Below are positions 10,757 through 21,947 of a stretch of DNA of 64,000 bases, one piece after another. The number at the start of each line of letters is the position of its first letter. The stretch's first letter is position 1. Source of the DNA: Rhizophagus clarus (lineage: Eukaryota > Glomeromycota > Glomeromycetes > Glomerales > Glomeraceae); NCBI GenBank assembly GCA_015698045.1, contig BLAL01000058.1, forward strand, positions 498,501 through 562,500, in the 5' to 3' direction. The notes beneath the pieces are model-generated. The model was not told where the DNA came from. It ran no database searches and saw only the letters and a list, made by a program, of their open reading frames with translations. A program made the position numbers and the translations under genes.

Positions 10757-13180
10757 CTAACATATACATTGAATTTCTTCACAATTTTCACATGGTTGAG
10801 GATAAATAATTTCGTATATTTCTGCTACTGGTTTGGTAGTGATGTCTTCTTCAGAGTCTGCTTCATAATCTTCCTCTTCTATGGGAGTTAAAGTTATTGG
10901 AGCAGATAAAGTATGCTTGGTAGGTCCAGGATATGTTTCTAATTCAATTAGGAAACAGAATGTTTCTTCAGGAGTTCTAGATAATGCATCAGCGTTGACA
11001 TTAAGTTTTCCTGGTCTGTGTTTGATCTCAAAGTCGTACTGCTGTAATTCCATTACCCAGCGGGCCCTTCTTCCTTTTGGCATCTTGGAAGTCTTTAACC
11101 ATTTGAGGGCAGAGTGGTCAGTAATGATGATGAATGGTCTTAATCCTAAGTAGTGTTGAAAATGTTTTATGGCCCATACTACGGCTAAACACTCTTGGTC
11201 TGTTACAGAGTAGTTCTTTTCTGCTGGATTAAGGCTTCTGCTTGCATAGGCAATTACATGTCCTTTACCATCTTCTTTTATTTGAGATAATACAGCACCT
11301 AATCCAATTCCAGAGGCGTCAGTATAGATAATGAAAGGTTTGTCAAAATCTGGATAACTTAGTACTGGGGCTTTAATTAGCATCTCCTTTAGTCTGTCAA
11401 AGGCTTGCTGTTGCTTTTCCTCCCAGTTGAAAGGAGCATCTTTCTTTAACAAAGTGAGCATTGGCCTTGCAATTCGGGAGAAATCCTTAATAAATTTCCT
11501 ATAATAGGAGAATAGTCCAAGAGCAGCTCTTAATTGAGTAAGGTTTGTTGGTACTGGATAATTCTTGACTTTGTCAATCTTTTCTGGGTCTGGTTTGATT
11601 CCATCTCTTCCTACCACATGTCCTAGGAAGTGTATATTAGGTAATGCAAAATAGCATTTCTTTAATTTTATTTTTAGGTTGGAATTTCTGAGCGCTTGAA
11701 AAACTTGAGCTATATGATTCATGTGTTGCTCAAAGGTTCCTTTGGTGTAGATGATTACATCATCCAGATACACGGCTACAAAGTCATTCAAAAATTCTTG
11801 CAGCACTCTATTCATTAGTCTTTGAAATGTACCAGGAGCATAGCTTAACCCAAAAGGCATGACTAGGAATTCATACAATCCAAAAGGGGTTACAAAGGCG
11901 GTCTTTTCTATATCAGCTTCGTCCATGGCTACTTGCCAATAACCACTGGCAAGATCCAAGGTAGTGAACCATTTGGCTTGTCCAAAACTTTCCAACAGGT
12001 CATCAATTCTAGGGAGTGGGTAGGCATCTGCTTTTGTAATAGCATTTAGTTTTCTATAATCAATGCAGATTTGCTTATCTCCTCCTTTCTTATCCACAAT
12101 TACAACAGGTGAAGCCCAGAGGCTACATGATTTTCTAATGATTCCATTTTCTTCCATCTTTACAATTTCTTCCTTTAGAAATTCTTTATTTTTAGGATTA
12201 ATTCTGTAGGGTGCTTGAGAAATGGGTCGTGCATCTCCAATATAAATCTTATGTTTTATGAGATTTGTTCTACCAATCTCAGTCTGACTTTTGGCACAAA
12301 TATCTCTGAAGGATGTAAGCAAATTGTTGAATAATTGTTGCTGGTGCACATCCAAAGGTCCAAGGTTAAGTTTATGAGGCTCTTCTTGGGTGGCAGTGAC
12401 GGCTAAATAAATGGCTGGATTTTCATCCTCACTTTCTTCTATCTCTTCCTCAGATTCTTCATATGGGGTATGGTTAGTCCAAGGGTTGAATTCTAGGTCA
12501 GATAGATCAGAAAAATCATCAGTTAAATCTGAAAGGTAGAGAGGAGATTCTTCTATTTCTTCCTCTTCATATTCTTCACTATCAGTTTCCTCTTCATCAT
12601 AGGACTCGGCAGGTCGTCCTCTAGTGCATTGCATAGGAACAGTAATTCGTTTCTTTCTCCACAAGATAGTCAGTGTACCTTCTTCCCAATCCAAATTGGC
12701 TTTGACCTTTTTAAGCCAATCATTTCCAAGAATAAAAACTTCATCTGTAGAATCCAATACTTGAATGTTGAGGTTGATGAGATGAGATTTTACTTCTATA
12801 GGAAAATCTTTTACTTCCCCTAAGGATCTAACTTTGGTACCATTGGCAGTTACAATTACTAAGTTGGAAGGCCTATTTATAGAATATCCAAGTCGTTTCA
12901 TGAGCTTTTTGGTGATGATACTAGTGGCAGCACCACTATCAATGACGGCAGAAATAGGTTCTCCATCTACTCTCAATTGGCATCTGGCAGCAGTAGTAGG
13001 AGCATCATTGGCTGAGGAGATAAAATTGGTCTCTCTAGTTCTCTTCACACTTTTGAGCATGGCACTTCTATATTTTGGAATTTGAGATGAGGCTTGTTCA
13101 ATAGTTAAGCCACAAGGAAGGTCTTTAATGTATTGGACAATGTCAAATTCAGCTACATTTTCAATAGGTGCGGGTCTCAT
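10757..13180 (-). CDS. pol: Element A pol: aspartic protease, reverse transcriptase, RNase H
   Basis: An open frame of 807 codons. The protease has its catalytic triad in VIDSGAATS near residue 80 and the second motif FILGNDWL near residue 150. An acidic linker follows (EEETDSEEYEEEE). RT has LDLASGYWQV, FVTPFGLYEFLVMPFGLS and the catalytic YLDDV near residue 470. RNase H has YTDASGIGLG, the Glu in DQECLAVVWA and ITDHSALKWL. There is no true start codon role for the first Met: upstream codons stay open to 13233, where the 1.7 kb element cuts the frame, and the gag frame at 14926 continues it exactly. Gag and pol were therefore one polyprotein before that insertion. All catalytic acids seen are intact. 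Confidence 0.93.
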   Translation of the reverse strand: MRPAPIENVAEFDIVQYIKDLPCGLTIEQASSQIPKYRSAMLKSVKRTRETNFISSANDAPTTAARCQLRVDGEPISAVIDSGAATSIITKKLMKRLGYSINRPSNLVIVTANGTKVRSLGEVKDFPIEVKSHLINLNIQVLDSTDEVFILGNDWLKKVKANLDWEEGTLTILWRKKRITVPMQCTRGRPAESYDEEETDSEEYEEEEIEESPLYLSDLTDDFSDLSDLEFNPWTNHTPYEESEEEIEESEDENPAIYLAVTATQEEPHKLNLGPLDVHQQQLFNNLLTSFRDICAKSQTEIGRTNLIKHKIYIGDARPISQAPYRINPKNKEFLKEEIVKMEENGIIRKSCSLWASPVVIVDKKGGDKQICIDYRKLNAITKADAYPLPRIDDLLESFGQAKWFTTLDLASGYWQVAMDEADIEKTAFVTPFGLYEFLVMPFGLSYAPGTFQRLMNRVLQEFLNDFVAVYLDDVIIYTKGTFEQHMNHIAQVFQALRNSNLKIKLKKCYFALPNIHFLGHVVGRDGIKPDPEKIDKVKNYPVPTNLTQLRAALGLFSYYRKFIKDFSRIARPMLTLLKKDAPFNWEEKQQQAFDRLKEMLIKAPVLSYPDFDKPFIIYTDASGIGLGAVLSQIKEDGKGHVIAYASRSLNPAEKNYSVTDQECLAVVWAIKHFQHYLGLRPFIIITDHSALKWLKTSKMPKGRRARWVMELQQYDFEIKHRPGKLNVNADALSRTPEETFCFLIELETYPGPTKHTLSAPITLTPIEEEDYEADSEEDITTKPVAEIYEIIYPQPCENCEEIQCIC

Positions 13181-13236
13181 TTTAAATTTTCTTTTGATCT
13201 TTTGAGCTTTAATGGTGGATAGGATAGTTTCTGCTG

Positions 13237-14923
13237 CCCTATAAAAAAACTGGATACGTTTTTAATAAGATTTTTATACGATTTTTTTCCTTAGAAATAA
13301 CGTATCACAATAGACCGTTAAAAAGATACGGAAAATTGCACAATTCCGTATCACTATAAATATGGTTTGGATACGGAATTTTCATGGAATGCATACGGAA
13401 TTTACGTGATTTAATCACTGTTTTACCATGAAATTTATATTATTGCTTATTAAATTTACTGTTTATATTACAATTTATTACAATTTATTACTAGACTTTA
13501 TTTACATAAATTTAATTTTATTTATTAAATCAAAAAATAAAAAAATAAAATAAACACAAATATATTATGAATAGTTTATTCCTATCAAACCAACTATTGC
13601 AAACCAAAACAAAAAGAAACATTAATACTATTTCTACTGATGTTTCGTTAAGAAATTTGATTTTTTTTAAGAAATCAAAAGTCTCCAGGAGCACTTAGTT
13701 CAAAGAAATAACCTATTCCTTCAAAATAAATGAAAAAAGACACTAGTACGTTTCTTTAACTCAATTAGACCAACGCTTCACTATTGTGCCTATAATTCTG
13801 GATTCGTTCAAGTCATCAGGAGTCAGACAACCTAAAAGCAAAAAAAAAAAAGAAATATAAGCTCTGCCTATATAGTACCTGCAATCATCCAAGTCTCCAA
13901 ACGTCCGGTTCCTACCTGACTTACAAAAAAAAAATACTTCAAAATTGACCCACAATAAGAAAAAAGGAACTAAGCAGCCAAAAAAAAAATCTGATCTACA
14001 AAATAAAGAATAAAAATAAATAAAAAAGAAAGGATAGTGAGGTGGAAGTAAAAAAGTAAAATAAAATTTTTTTTTTTTTTTTGAAAAAGGAATAACGAAG
14101 TTAGGGAAGGACATAAAAAAAGATTTTTAAGGGGCTGACAAAGTTAGAAAAATAATGCAGAAGGTAACTTACATAACCCAGCTTATAGGAACCTCTCTTT
14201 TTAAATTAGAGACTCAGGAAATACCTGCACTAAATAAGGCTTTTTATTCCCCAGTTCTGACAAACTTTGTGTCAGTAGTCGCGGTTAGTCCATCTTTAAC
14301 CTCTAACCTATGCTGCCAGAGGAGAACATCCAGAAATAAATAATTCAGTAAAAAAAGGGGCAAAAATAATTTTTTTTAAAAAAAAGAAGAGAGGGTAATG
14401 AATGGGAATAAAAGAATAAAACCAAAAAAAAATTTTTTTTTTTTTTAAGAGGGCAACGAAGTTAGAAAAATAAAGGAAAAGAAGTTTTTAAAAGAAGAGT
14501 AGCAAGTAAGAATAAAAAAGAGGGGCAACAAATAAAAGAAAAAAAGAGTTTTTTTTTTTAAAAAAAAAAAAAAAATAGCGAAATAAAAAATCAGGGAGAG
14601 GAAGACAGTAAGACAGGGTGGAAGATCAAAGCTTGGTTTATATAAACAAAAAACGTATCATAACAAAAATCACGTGATCACGTGTTATGACTTATGATGA
14701 TAAAATCGATAAAATCATTATTTAAAAAAAACAAGTTCAAAAATTCTGTATATGTTCCGTATATATTAATTTTTCCGCATACATTCCATATGCACCAATT
14801 TTTTAAAAAACATTCAAAAATGAATTACATATTAAATATATGGAATTATTATACAGAATCAGTAAAAACGTATATCAAATGTTTATAAAACGTATCCTTT
14901 CTGTATACAGATTTCTTATAGGG
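13237..14923. mobile_element. 1.7 kb inverted-repeat element, copy 1, TSD CTG
   Basis: The ends are CCCTATAA...TTATAGGG, flanked by CTG (13234-13236 and 14924-14926). The outer inverted repeat is imperfect; subterminal GGATACGTTTT-type words recur in inverted orientation. A near-identical copy sits at 32898-34825 with TSD CTA, which proves the borders. A 3-bp TSD of CTR type suggests a PIF/Harbinger-like or CMC-like element, but no transposase was recognised. It cuts element A between gag and pol so that gag now ends at a TAA formed by the element's own end (GCC CTA TAA). A small spliced ORF may lie on the minus strand (13761-13915). Confidence 0.85.
13761..13915 (-). CDS. Possible spliced 3' exons of a small gene carried by the 1.7 kb element
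   Basis: On the minus strand, exon 13915-13879 (acceptor CAG before it) ends at a GTACTA donor. A 47-bp intron ends TTTTAG, and exon 13831-13761 then runs to a TGA. The joined frame reads through GRLETWMIAG into CLTPDDLNESRIIGTIVKRWSN. The same arrangement exists in copy 2 near 33.4-33.6 kb, with two amino-acid changes (N to D, V to G) and no frameshift or stop. Upstream exons could not be resolved; another acceptor-like site lies near 14318. I do not recognise the product. It could be a fragment captured from a host gene. Confidence 0.35.
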
Positions 14924-16589
14924 CTGAAGGAACAACTGGAATGATATATTCCTCTCCTCCTTCATCCATTTCATCTCCTGTTCTCACTCTTTTTCTTAGT
15001 TGTCTTTCTTTTCCAGATTCTGAATGAGTATTTACATATACCTCATATTCAGCTTCATCCTCCTCTTCCTCATCATAGGAGTAGTATTCTTCTTCTTCAA
15101 CATATTCTTCATCCAGGAAATTAACAGGTCTGGTGAAAAGTTTTCTATTATTATTATTATTATTATTTCCTGAGTTGTTATTTCTATTACTTCTGCACTC
15201 TCTGGAGATATGTCCTACTTTCCCACATTTGAAACAGGTTAGTTTTGTTTTATCTCTAGCCTTTTCTGTAGTCGCTCTAAAATTTCTGGGCTTGCTATTA
15301 CTGTTACTATTATTATTTTGAGCTAGCAATGCTGATGATAAGGTTGCATAATTAAGAGTCAATTGTTGGAGTTGTTGAGTTAATGCATCTACATCTGGGT
15401 CATTCTTGCTAGTAGAAGATCCAGCAATAGGAGTGATTGGTAAAGGAGCATTTTCCTTCACAGCAACAGGAACATTTAAAGAAACTGACTTTGTAGGAAC
15501 ATAATTATATCCAGTTTCTACCAATTTTGCATGGGTAATTGCATCATTTAAAGTAGTAGGATTGTTAGTGGATACTAAAGTAGTCAGCAGAGGGTTTAGT
15601 CCATACAAATACATTCGTACTTGTAATGCAGCAGAAACAGGTGGAGGATCAGTAGTTCCATTCACTTTTCTTAAGACTTTCTTGAATCTTCTAGTGTAGT
15701 CTTCAACTTTTTCTTCAGCTGTTTGTCTAATAGTCATCAATTCATAGTACCATTGATTTTTCTTAGTTTCAGGAGAGAAATATGCTTCAAACTGGTGTAC
15801 AAAACTGGCATTTTGGTTTGTATTATCATTCCAAGCAGTAAGGCCATTACCATTGGCTCTGAACCAGTCATGGGCTGCATCCTTCAAGTATCCTGCAGCT
15901 ATAGCTATTCTTCTGTTACCTGTCCACTGATTAGTATTAGCAGCTGTTTCAAAACATTCTAACCATTCATAAGGGTCCTCATCATCTTTTCCATGAAAGT
16001 TATCTACTTTGGCTATGGTTAATTCACGAGGAGGTGGAGCATTTCCTAATGCAGTGGTCAACTGTGTAATATTTTGGCCATTAGTACCAAAAATAGTAGT
16101 TAAAACTGCAGTAAGTTGATCTTGATTCATAGTTTCAGGAGGTGCTTCTGGTGGAGGTAGGTTGTGGTATAGATTATATAGCTTGGTGGTTTGATATTCA
16201 GTAGGTGCAGAGGAGTATCCTTGGGTTTCTTCACAAAGAGCAGGTATATAATATAATAATTCTAGTATAGGAGTGCTAAGGGTGGAAAATAGTATGCTTT
16301 TTAGAATTTCAGTAGTAAGGTCAGCAGCAGTATACAGTTCAGCGATATTTTCTTTTAGTTTTGCAAAGGAAATAACAGTGCAAAGGTTGTAGTTTCTAGC
16401 AGAATGATTATCTTTAATCCAATTCCAAAAGTTAAAGAATCCAGTAGGATGTTGGTTATAAAGTATTTCTTCTGATGGGATATAACAAAAATTACAATAA
16501 GGAGCTCTTTCAAAGGCAGGTCTTCTTCTTTGAAGGTGCTTATTTCTGTGATGTTTTCTTTGGCTCTTTTTAGTACCGTAATATGGCAT
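14916..16589 (-). CDS. gag: Element A gag
   Basis: A 557-codon frame from the ATG at 16589. Residues about 185-320 carry the retrotransposon gag core (FHGKDDEDPYEWLECFE, AAGYLKDAAHDWFRANG, FEAYFSPETKKNQWYYEL, VEDYTRRFKKVL). A CCHC zinc knuckle follows, CFKCGKVGHISREC near residue 455, flanked by Asn-rich low complexity and then an acidic tail. The N-terminal 100 residues have Cys pairs (CNFCYIP) and WNWIKD, shared in style with the upstream ORF of element B. The stop at 14916-14918 was created by the 1.7 kb element; the original frame ran on into pol. Confidence 0.92.
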   Translation of the reverse strand: MPYYGTKKSQRKHHRNKHLQRRRPAFERAPYCNFCYIPSEEILYNQHPTGFFNFWNWIKDNHSARNYNLCTVISFAKLKENIAELYTAADLTTEILKSILFSTLSTPILELLYYIPALCEETQGYSSAPTEYQTTKLYNLYHNLPPPEAPPETMNQDQLTAVLTTIFGTNGQNITQLTTALGNAPPPRELTIAKVDNFHGKDDEDPYEWLECFETAANTNQWTGNRRIAIAAGYLKDAAHDWFRANGNGLTAWNDNTNQNASFVHQFEAYFSPETKKNQWYYELMTIRQTAEEKVEDYTRRFKKVLRKVNGTTDPPPVSAALQVRMYLYGLNPLLTTLVSTNNPTTLNDAITHAKLVETGYNYVPTKSVSLNVPVAVKENAPLPITPIAGSSTSKNDPDVDALTQQLQQLTLNYATLSSALLAQNNNSNSNSKPRNFRATTEKARDKTKLTCFKCGKVGHISRECRSNRNNNSGNNNNNNNRKLFTRPVNFLDEEYVEEEEYYSYDEEEEDEAEYEVYVNTHSESGKERQLRKRVRTGDEMDEGGEEYIIPVVPSAL

Positions 16590-17255
16590 TCAATTGGATG
16601 CAAGTACGTCTGCAATTGTTTTTCTTCTCAAGTATATCTGAGAGATCCAGTATAGACAGTTCATTACTATACCTGGCAGGAATCACCAATTGTTACTCTG
16701 GTCAGTTCGTCGATCAGGTAACTATGACTTGGAGACAGGGATGCAATAGATATGTCTCAAGTCCAATCAACAAGACACACTATTCACAAAGGGACAGTTC
16801 ATTTATAAGGTAAAAGAGTTTATTTATTAATTATATGATTGTTATTATAACTTTGTTATTACACTTTCTGATCTTTTTCAACTAAAAGGAAATTTCAGGA
16901 TATTTATACAAAATAAAATATATTTAAAAATATAACAAATAAATCTAATATATTAATAAAACTAATAAATCAAATAAATAAAATAAATCAATTAAATCAA
17001 ATAAATCAGATAAATCAAATAAAACTGATATATCAAATAAATCGGAAATATCAAAAATAACAGGCTATGATTATACTTGCCGCCCATATTAATGGGATTG
17101 GGAAAATCCCATATCCCATCCATCCCATATCCCATCCCATATCCCATTATCCCATCCCATTTGTCATAATCCCATTCCAATCCCAAATCCCAATCCCACC
17201 CATATCCCATATCCCATATCCCATCCCATATCCCATATCCCATATCCCATCCCAT

Positions 17256-17676
17256 TATACATGAAACCGAAATTGGTTAATTTCGACCCCCGAAATGGTC
17301 GAAATGATCGAAATGATTTCGACCTGAGCCCCTCCAAAAGTCGAAATGGCCGAAATTAGTTCATAGTCATGTGATTTATATAGTAAACAATAATATTAAA
17401 ATTCAAAGTTAACGATCTCCGCATCCAGTGATCCGATCTTTATGATCTTGACGCGGTTGGATTCAGCTCATCGAGAGGATTCCAAGGATATGTGCTGCAT
17501 ATCTATAGCATCAATATTGATGGAGCTATTCACGTTTAAAATTTGGTATTAAATTATAATTATAAAAATCACATGACTATGACGTAATTTCGACTATTTC
17601 GACTTTAATTTCGACTTTTGACCTTCCCAAGTCGAAATATTTCGACTTTTGGGTTTTAATTTCGACTTCATGTATA
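17256..17676. mobile_element. hAT MITE nested in the hAT subterminal repeats (421 bp, TSD CATCCCAT)
   Basis: The ends TATACATGAA / TTCATGTATA form an inverted repeat and are flanked by CATCCCAT (17248-17255 and 17677-17684). Inside, the words CGAAAT and ATTTCGAC are repeated in inverted clusters near each end. There is no ORF. The 8-bp TSD assigns it to hAT. It is not a simple deletion product of its host, because the internal words differ (CGAAA versus CCCAT) although both ends start TATAC. Confidence 0.9.
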
Positions 17677-17918
17677 CATCCCATATCCCATATTCCATGT
17701 TCTCCAATTAATTTGGTTTTTTTTATTATTAAAAGTTTTTTTATTATAAAATATATTTTTTATTACAAAATTATAAACCTTTATAATAAAAAATAAAAAA
17801 TAAAATGTATGTCTATGAATTGTAAAAAAATTCTAATATATTGATAAAATAAAAAAGATATATATAAATAATAATAATCTATAAAATACAATATTTTGTA
17901 AATGATAAAAATAAATAA

Positions 17919-20433
17919 TTAAATTGACTCTTCAAACCTATCTATTAATTCATCAACATCAAAATTTAAGTCTCCATGGTTCATTATACTTACTTCCTCA
18001 TCTTTTTCATCTTCTCTATTATTTAATAAACTTGTTGATAAATCAATAAAATTTGTAATTTCTAGTTCATTATTATTTACTCCCTCTAAATCTACAGCTT
18101 CTTCAATCTCATTAATATCTTCAAAATTAACAAGATTTTCATCATTTTCATCGTCAAATAAATCAATTCCATTATTTATTGACAATGCAACTTGATTTAA
18201 TGTTTGGTCAAGCTCTTCTAAAGTTATTTCATCATTTATATATTTCAGCTCTGATTTTGCATTCATTATAAGATATGAATGCATTTGTGCCATTGCTTGA
18301 AGCCGTTTGATGTTAATTCTATTATAAAAGCAAAATATTAAATGAAATAACTAAAAAATTTAATGTTTGAATATTCCAAATTTACTTACTTAGTACGTCG
18401 TTTACTAAGAAACCATCCTAATATGGAAAAAACTCTTTCACAATCTGCATTATGAGGCATAATTCCATGCATTCTTAATGCAAGTTTCCTAATAGGATCT
18501 TCTCCTTTTTTTAGTTCTACAGATGTCCACCAATTAATAGGAGTACTGATACCCACCACATATGGATCATCAAAAGGTGGTTCTTTATTTCGATATATAC
18601 CAAGTTGTATAAGTAAATAATTAGAACTTTCTTTTCCACCACCACACTGATTTTTCCAAATATTAATGGCTTCTCTCATTATAACACTTTTAAAAATATT
18701 TTGCTGAACACAAGTTGCTAAAAATTTATATTATAAATATATTAGTTACATAAATTTAGACTATTAAATAATATTATTGATATTCTTACCTTGATATTTT
18801 GGATGAAGAAAAAAAGCTAACATATATATATTAATGTCAAATTCTTTCCATCTTTTATTGAAGATAGCAATACATTTTTGTTTAAAATCATGATTTTGAA
18901 AAGAAATTGCTGAGATTGCTTGTGCCATTTTAAGTAATTCAATAAAGCAGTCAGCCAATGTAGTTGTATTGAGCTCAAGAGCTTTTACAGCATTTTTTGC
19001 AGGACCTAATATCATTTTTAATTGTTTAACATCATGCCAAAATTGTCTATTTTGAATAATAGCTTTAGTTTTAACAGCATTAACAAAAATATCAGGCTGC
19101 TCACTAAGAATCTTTATTAAGTAAATTAAAAATATATTAGTATATAAAAAAAGGCAAATATAAAATAAAATAGTAAAGAATACTAACAAATTTAATGCTA
19201 TTTTCTTGACGTAAAATTGATTCACAAACATCCCATGCTGTACTCCAACGTGTTTTAACTGATGATTTTAAATTTCCCTTAGAGAAAGAATTTTTAATTT
19301 CATTACACAATATAGCTCCAGCTCGATGCACATCATGGAAAAATGAAACAATTTTTTGACAATTTTGAAGTGTTTTTTTTGCCCATTCAATTGAAATTAT
19401 ATCTTTAGTAACTAAATTAATATGATGGGCTATACATCTGATTGGCATTATATGTGGATACTTATTAGTTACCCTTCTCTTGGCTGATTGTATTGCAGCC
19501 TCTCCATCTGAAACAACTGCTATAAATTTGTCTTTTCCTACATCTTCAATAACTTTAAGCAGTTGCTTTTCATTGAATTCAGCTGTATGACGCTGAGATG
19601 AGAAATCCTCAATTGAATATATATATTGGCGTCGATTAGGAGTTATAATTGTGAATGCATAAATACTTTGTCCTAATGGACTGGTCCATGAATCAATTCC
19701 TAATAATAAAAATTATATTAATACTTTAATAGATATATAATAGTAAAATTAAAAAATCCTAACCTAAAGTCAAATTTCTTGATTCATGCAATTCTTCTTC
19801 AATTTTTAGCAATATATTAGCTGCTTCTTCATTCAAGTAAGTAGTTGATAAAGCATCCGTTTTGGTAATTCATATTCAAAGCATAAACTTTTCACAAAAT
19901 CTTGAAAAAAGGGAGAATCAACAACAGAAAAAGGTATTCCACAGCATACAAAAAAGCGTATTAGAGTTTTATTAACTTTTGCAATATCAATTTCATTGCT
20001 ATTATTTTTCCTATTATTAGTAGATTGTCTAGAAATATCTTCACTTGACATTACATACAAATATTCCATTTTGACGCTATGTGTAACCTTAGGGCATCTT
20101 AAAGCCAAGTGTGATTTCATTTCAATTGGCTTTCCACGTTTCCAGGATTGTGAACAATATTTACATGTTGCTCCCTTATGAGGATTATTTGGAATATCTA
20201 TAACATTAAAGTAATCCCATACTTTATCCTTTTTTTTACCCAATTTTCTTTGAATTGAATTTTCTGCATCATCTAAAATAGTACTTGTATCATCTAAATT
20301 AATATTTAAATAATCTAAATCATCATCTAAAATAATATTTGTATTATCTAAAGTACTACTTTCAGCGCTCTATTAATTAAACTTTTAGTTAGTATCTATA
20401 AAGTAAAGAAATACAATTATACTAACATACCAT
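17919..20433 (-). pseudogene. hAT transposase, six exons, one 1-bp deletion
   Basis: Exons on the minus strand: 20433-20431, 20369-19764, 19699-19188, 19111-18790, 18717-18390, 18318-17919. All introns are GT-AG. The first coding exon is only the ATG: the donor GTATGT follows it directly and an ACTAAC branch box precedes the acceptor. The N-terminus has a BED-type zinc finger (CKYC ... HLALRC). The catalytic region has GIDSWTSP (first Asp) and the second-Asp region VVSDGEAA. The C-terminal dimerisation motif is KLALRMHGIMPHNADCERVFS. Near 19860 a run of four A needs a fifth to join LPK to the T-D-A-L-S-T-T-Y frame. With that base the length is about 723 aa, normal for hAT. An acidic tail ends the protein. 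Confidence 0.92.
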
Positions 20434-20559
20434 TTTCAAAATTTTGTAATTATTAAAAAAAAATTGTGTTTATTTTTTTTCAAAAAAAATGGATTAATTA
20501 CATTTTTGGTTAGCTATATTTATATTTATTTTATTATAAGTAAATTAAGTGATATAAAA

Positions 20560-21480
20560 AGATTTAAGCCAAATAATTGAAATTAAGCCAAAATATTAAA
20601 GCTAAGCCAAATTATTACAATTAAATAATACAGGAAATTTTAACAAGCCAAATCATCAGAATAAGTCAAATTATTAAAACTAAGCCAAATTGTTAAAATA
20701 AAGCCAAGTTATACTAATGTTTTAGATGTATTATTTAACAAAAAACTATTAATTAAAATAAAAAGTAATTATAAATATTCTGATTTAAAACTAATTCATA
20801 ATTAATGTTAATAGCAGATATTTATATTTGATTTTTAGTTAATTTATAAATAATTTTCTACTTTAATAAATAATAAAACTAAATATTTAACAGAAAATGA
20901 TTTAATATTTAATAAAATAAAAAGTGGCTTGATGTTTGATAAAAATGCTTAGTATTAATAAAATTATTAACAAAAAAGGCTTAGTATTTAATAAAAATAA
21001 AAAGTGGTTTAATTTTTGATAAAAATGCTTAGTATTTAATAATATTAACAAAGAAGGCTTATTATTTAATAATATTATTATTAACAAAAAAAGGCTTATT
21101 ATTTAATAATATTATTAACAAAAAAAGGCTTAGTATTAAATAATATTATTAACAAAAAAAGGCTTAGTATTTAATAAAAATATTAACAAAAATGGCTTAA
21201 TATTTAATAAAATTATTAATAAAAGAAAGAACAGTATTTAATAAAAAATACTTAGTATTTAATAAAAAATACTTAGTATTTAATTAAAAATACTTAATAT
21301 TTAATTAAAAATACTTAATATTTAATTAAAAATACTTAATATTTAATAAAAAATACTTAATATTTAATAAAAAATACTTAATATTTAATAAAAAATGTAT
21401 CAAAATTACCAAGAATTCAGTATTTAACAAAAAGTGGCTAAGCTTAGTATTTAACAAAATGGCTTTTTATTCAATAAAAA
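20560..21480. repeat. AT-rich tandem array inside the hAT
   Basis: Degenerate units of about 20-35 bp are built from TTAGTATTTAATAA, AAAAAAGGCTTA and AAAAATACTTAATATT. The left part (20570-20710) repeats AAGCCAAATTATTA. Unit length drifts along the array. No coding function; probably a minisatellite expanded between transposase promoter and right end. Confidence 0.8.
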
Positions 21481-21947
21481 AGGCTTAGCACTTAAAAAAA
21501 AAATTTTTAATTCTAAATTTAAATTTATTAATATACAGTATTTTTAATAATTGGGCTATGAATATCTAATATAACAATATTTACAAATCATTAAATATAA
21601 AAAAAATTATAAAGAAATAATAAAATATTACTAAAAGTGCCAAAAAATAAATTTTTTTAAAGATAAACAGTAAAAGAAAAAAATTTTATTCTTAAAAAAA
21701 TAACAAAATTCATAAATATTTATTGTATATTCAAATGGGATTTGGGATGGGATTTGGGATTTGGGATGGGATTGGGAATGGGATTTGGGATTGGAATGGG
21801 AATGGGATTTGGGATTGGGATGGGATGGGATTGGGATGGGATGGGACTCCCATCCCATTTAAATGGGCGGCAAGTATAGCTATGATGGCTTTGGCTTAGG
21901 CGGCTCTATATACTTTGCCACAATGTCACATGATTACTACGCCAACA

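Larger units (their letters stand above)
17072..21878 (-). mobile_element. Autonomous-type hAT transposon (4807 bp) in the LTR of element A
   Basis: The 16-bp perfect terminal repeats TATACTTGCCGCCCAT / ATGGGCGGCAAGTATA are flanked by the 8-bp duplication GCTATGAT (17064-17071 and 21879-21886), the size typical of hAT. Next to each end lie many copies of the word CCCAT (17098-17255) and its complement ATGGG (21735-21857) in inverted orientation, likely transposase-binding sites. It encodes a spliced hAT transposase on the minus strand (17919-20433) and carries a long AT-rich tandem array (20560-21480). A hAT MITE has jumped into its left subterminal repeats (17256-17676). One single-base frameshift in the transposase makes this copy inactive as it stands. 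Confidence 0.95.
4390..21947 (-). mobile_element. Ty3/gypsy LTR retrotransposon A, inserted in element B pol
   Basis: LTRs 4390-4834 and 16691-21947 flank a minus-strand gag-pol. The 4-bp duplication GTGG lies at 4386-4389 and 21948-21951, and B's pol frame is continuous across it. A polypurine tract adjoins the left LTR. Three later insertions sit inside: a LINE-like element in integrase (7052-9496), an inverted-repeat element between gag and pol (13237-14923), and a hAT in the 5' LTR (17072-21878). Net length without them is about 8.6 kb. By eye the two LTRs differ at about six positions, so A is clearly younger than B. It is dead now because integrase and gag-pol are split. Confidence 0.93.
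16691..21947 (-). repeat. 5' LTR of gypsy element A, split by the hAT
   Basis: 16691-17063 plus 21879-21947 equals the 3' LTR at 4390-4834 apart from about six differences. It begins TGTTACTCTGG and ends GCCAACA. On the minus strand the bases just inside the element (16680-16688) read TGGTGATTCC, a plausible primer-binding site starting TGG; the tRNA was not identified. GTGG follows at 21948. Confidence 0.92.

Noticed and set aside
15133-15321. Leu-rich plus-strand ORF opposite gag
   Set aside because: Shadow of the Asn-rich linker and acidic region of gag.
17067-17264. Pro/Ile-rich and Gly/Trp-rich ORFs on both strands
   Set aside because: Produced by the CCCAT subterminal repeats of the hAT.
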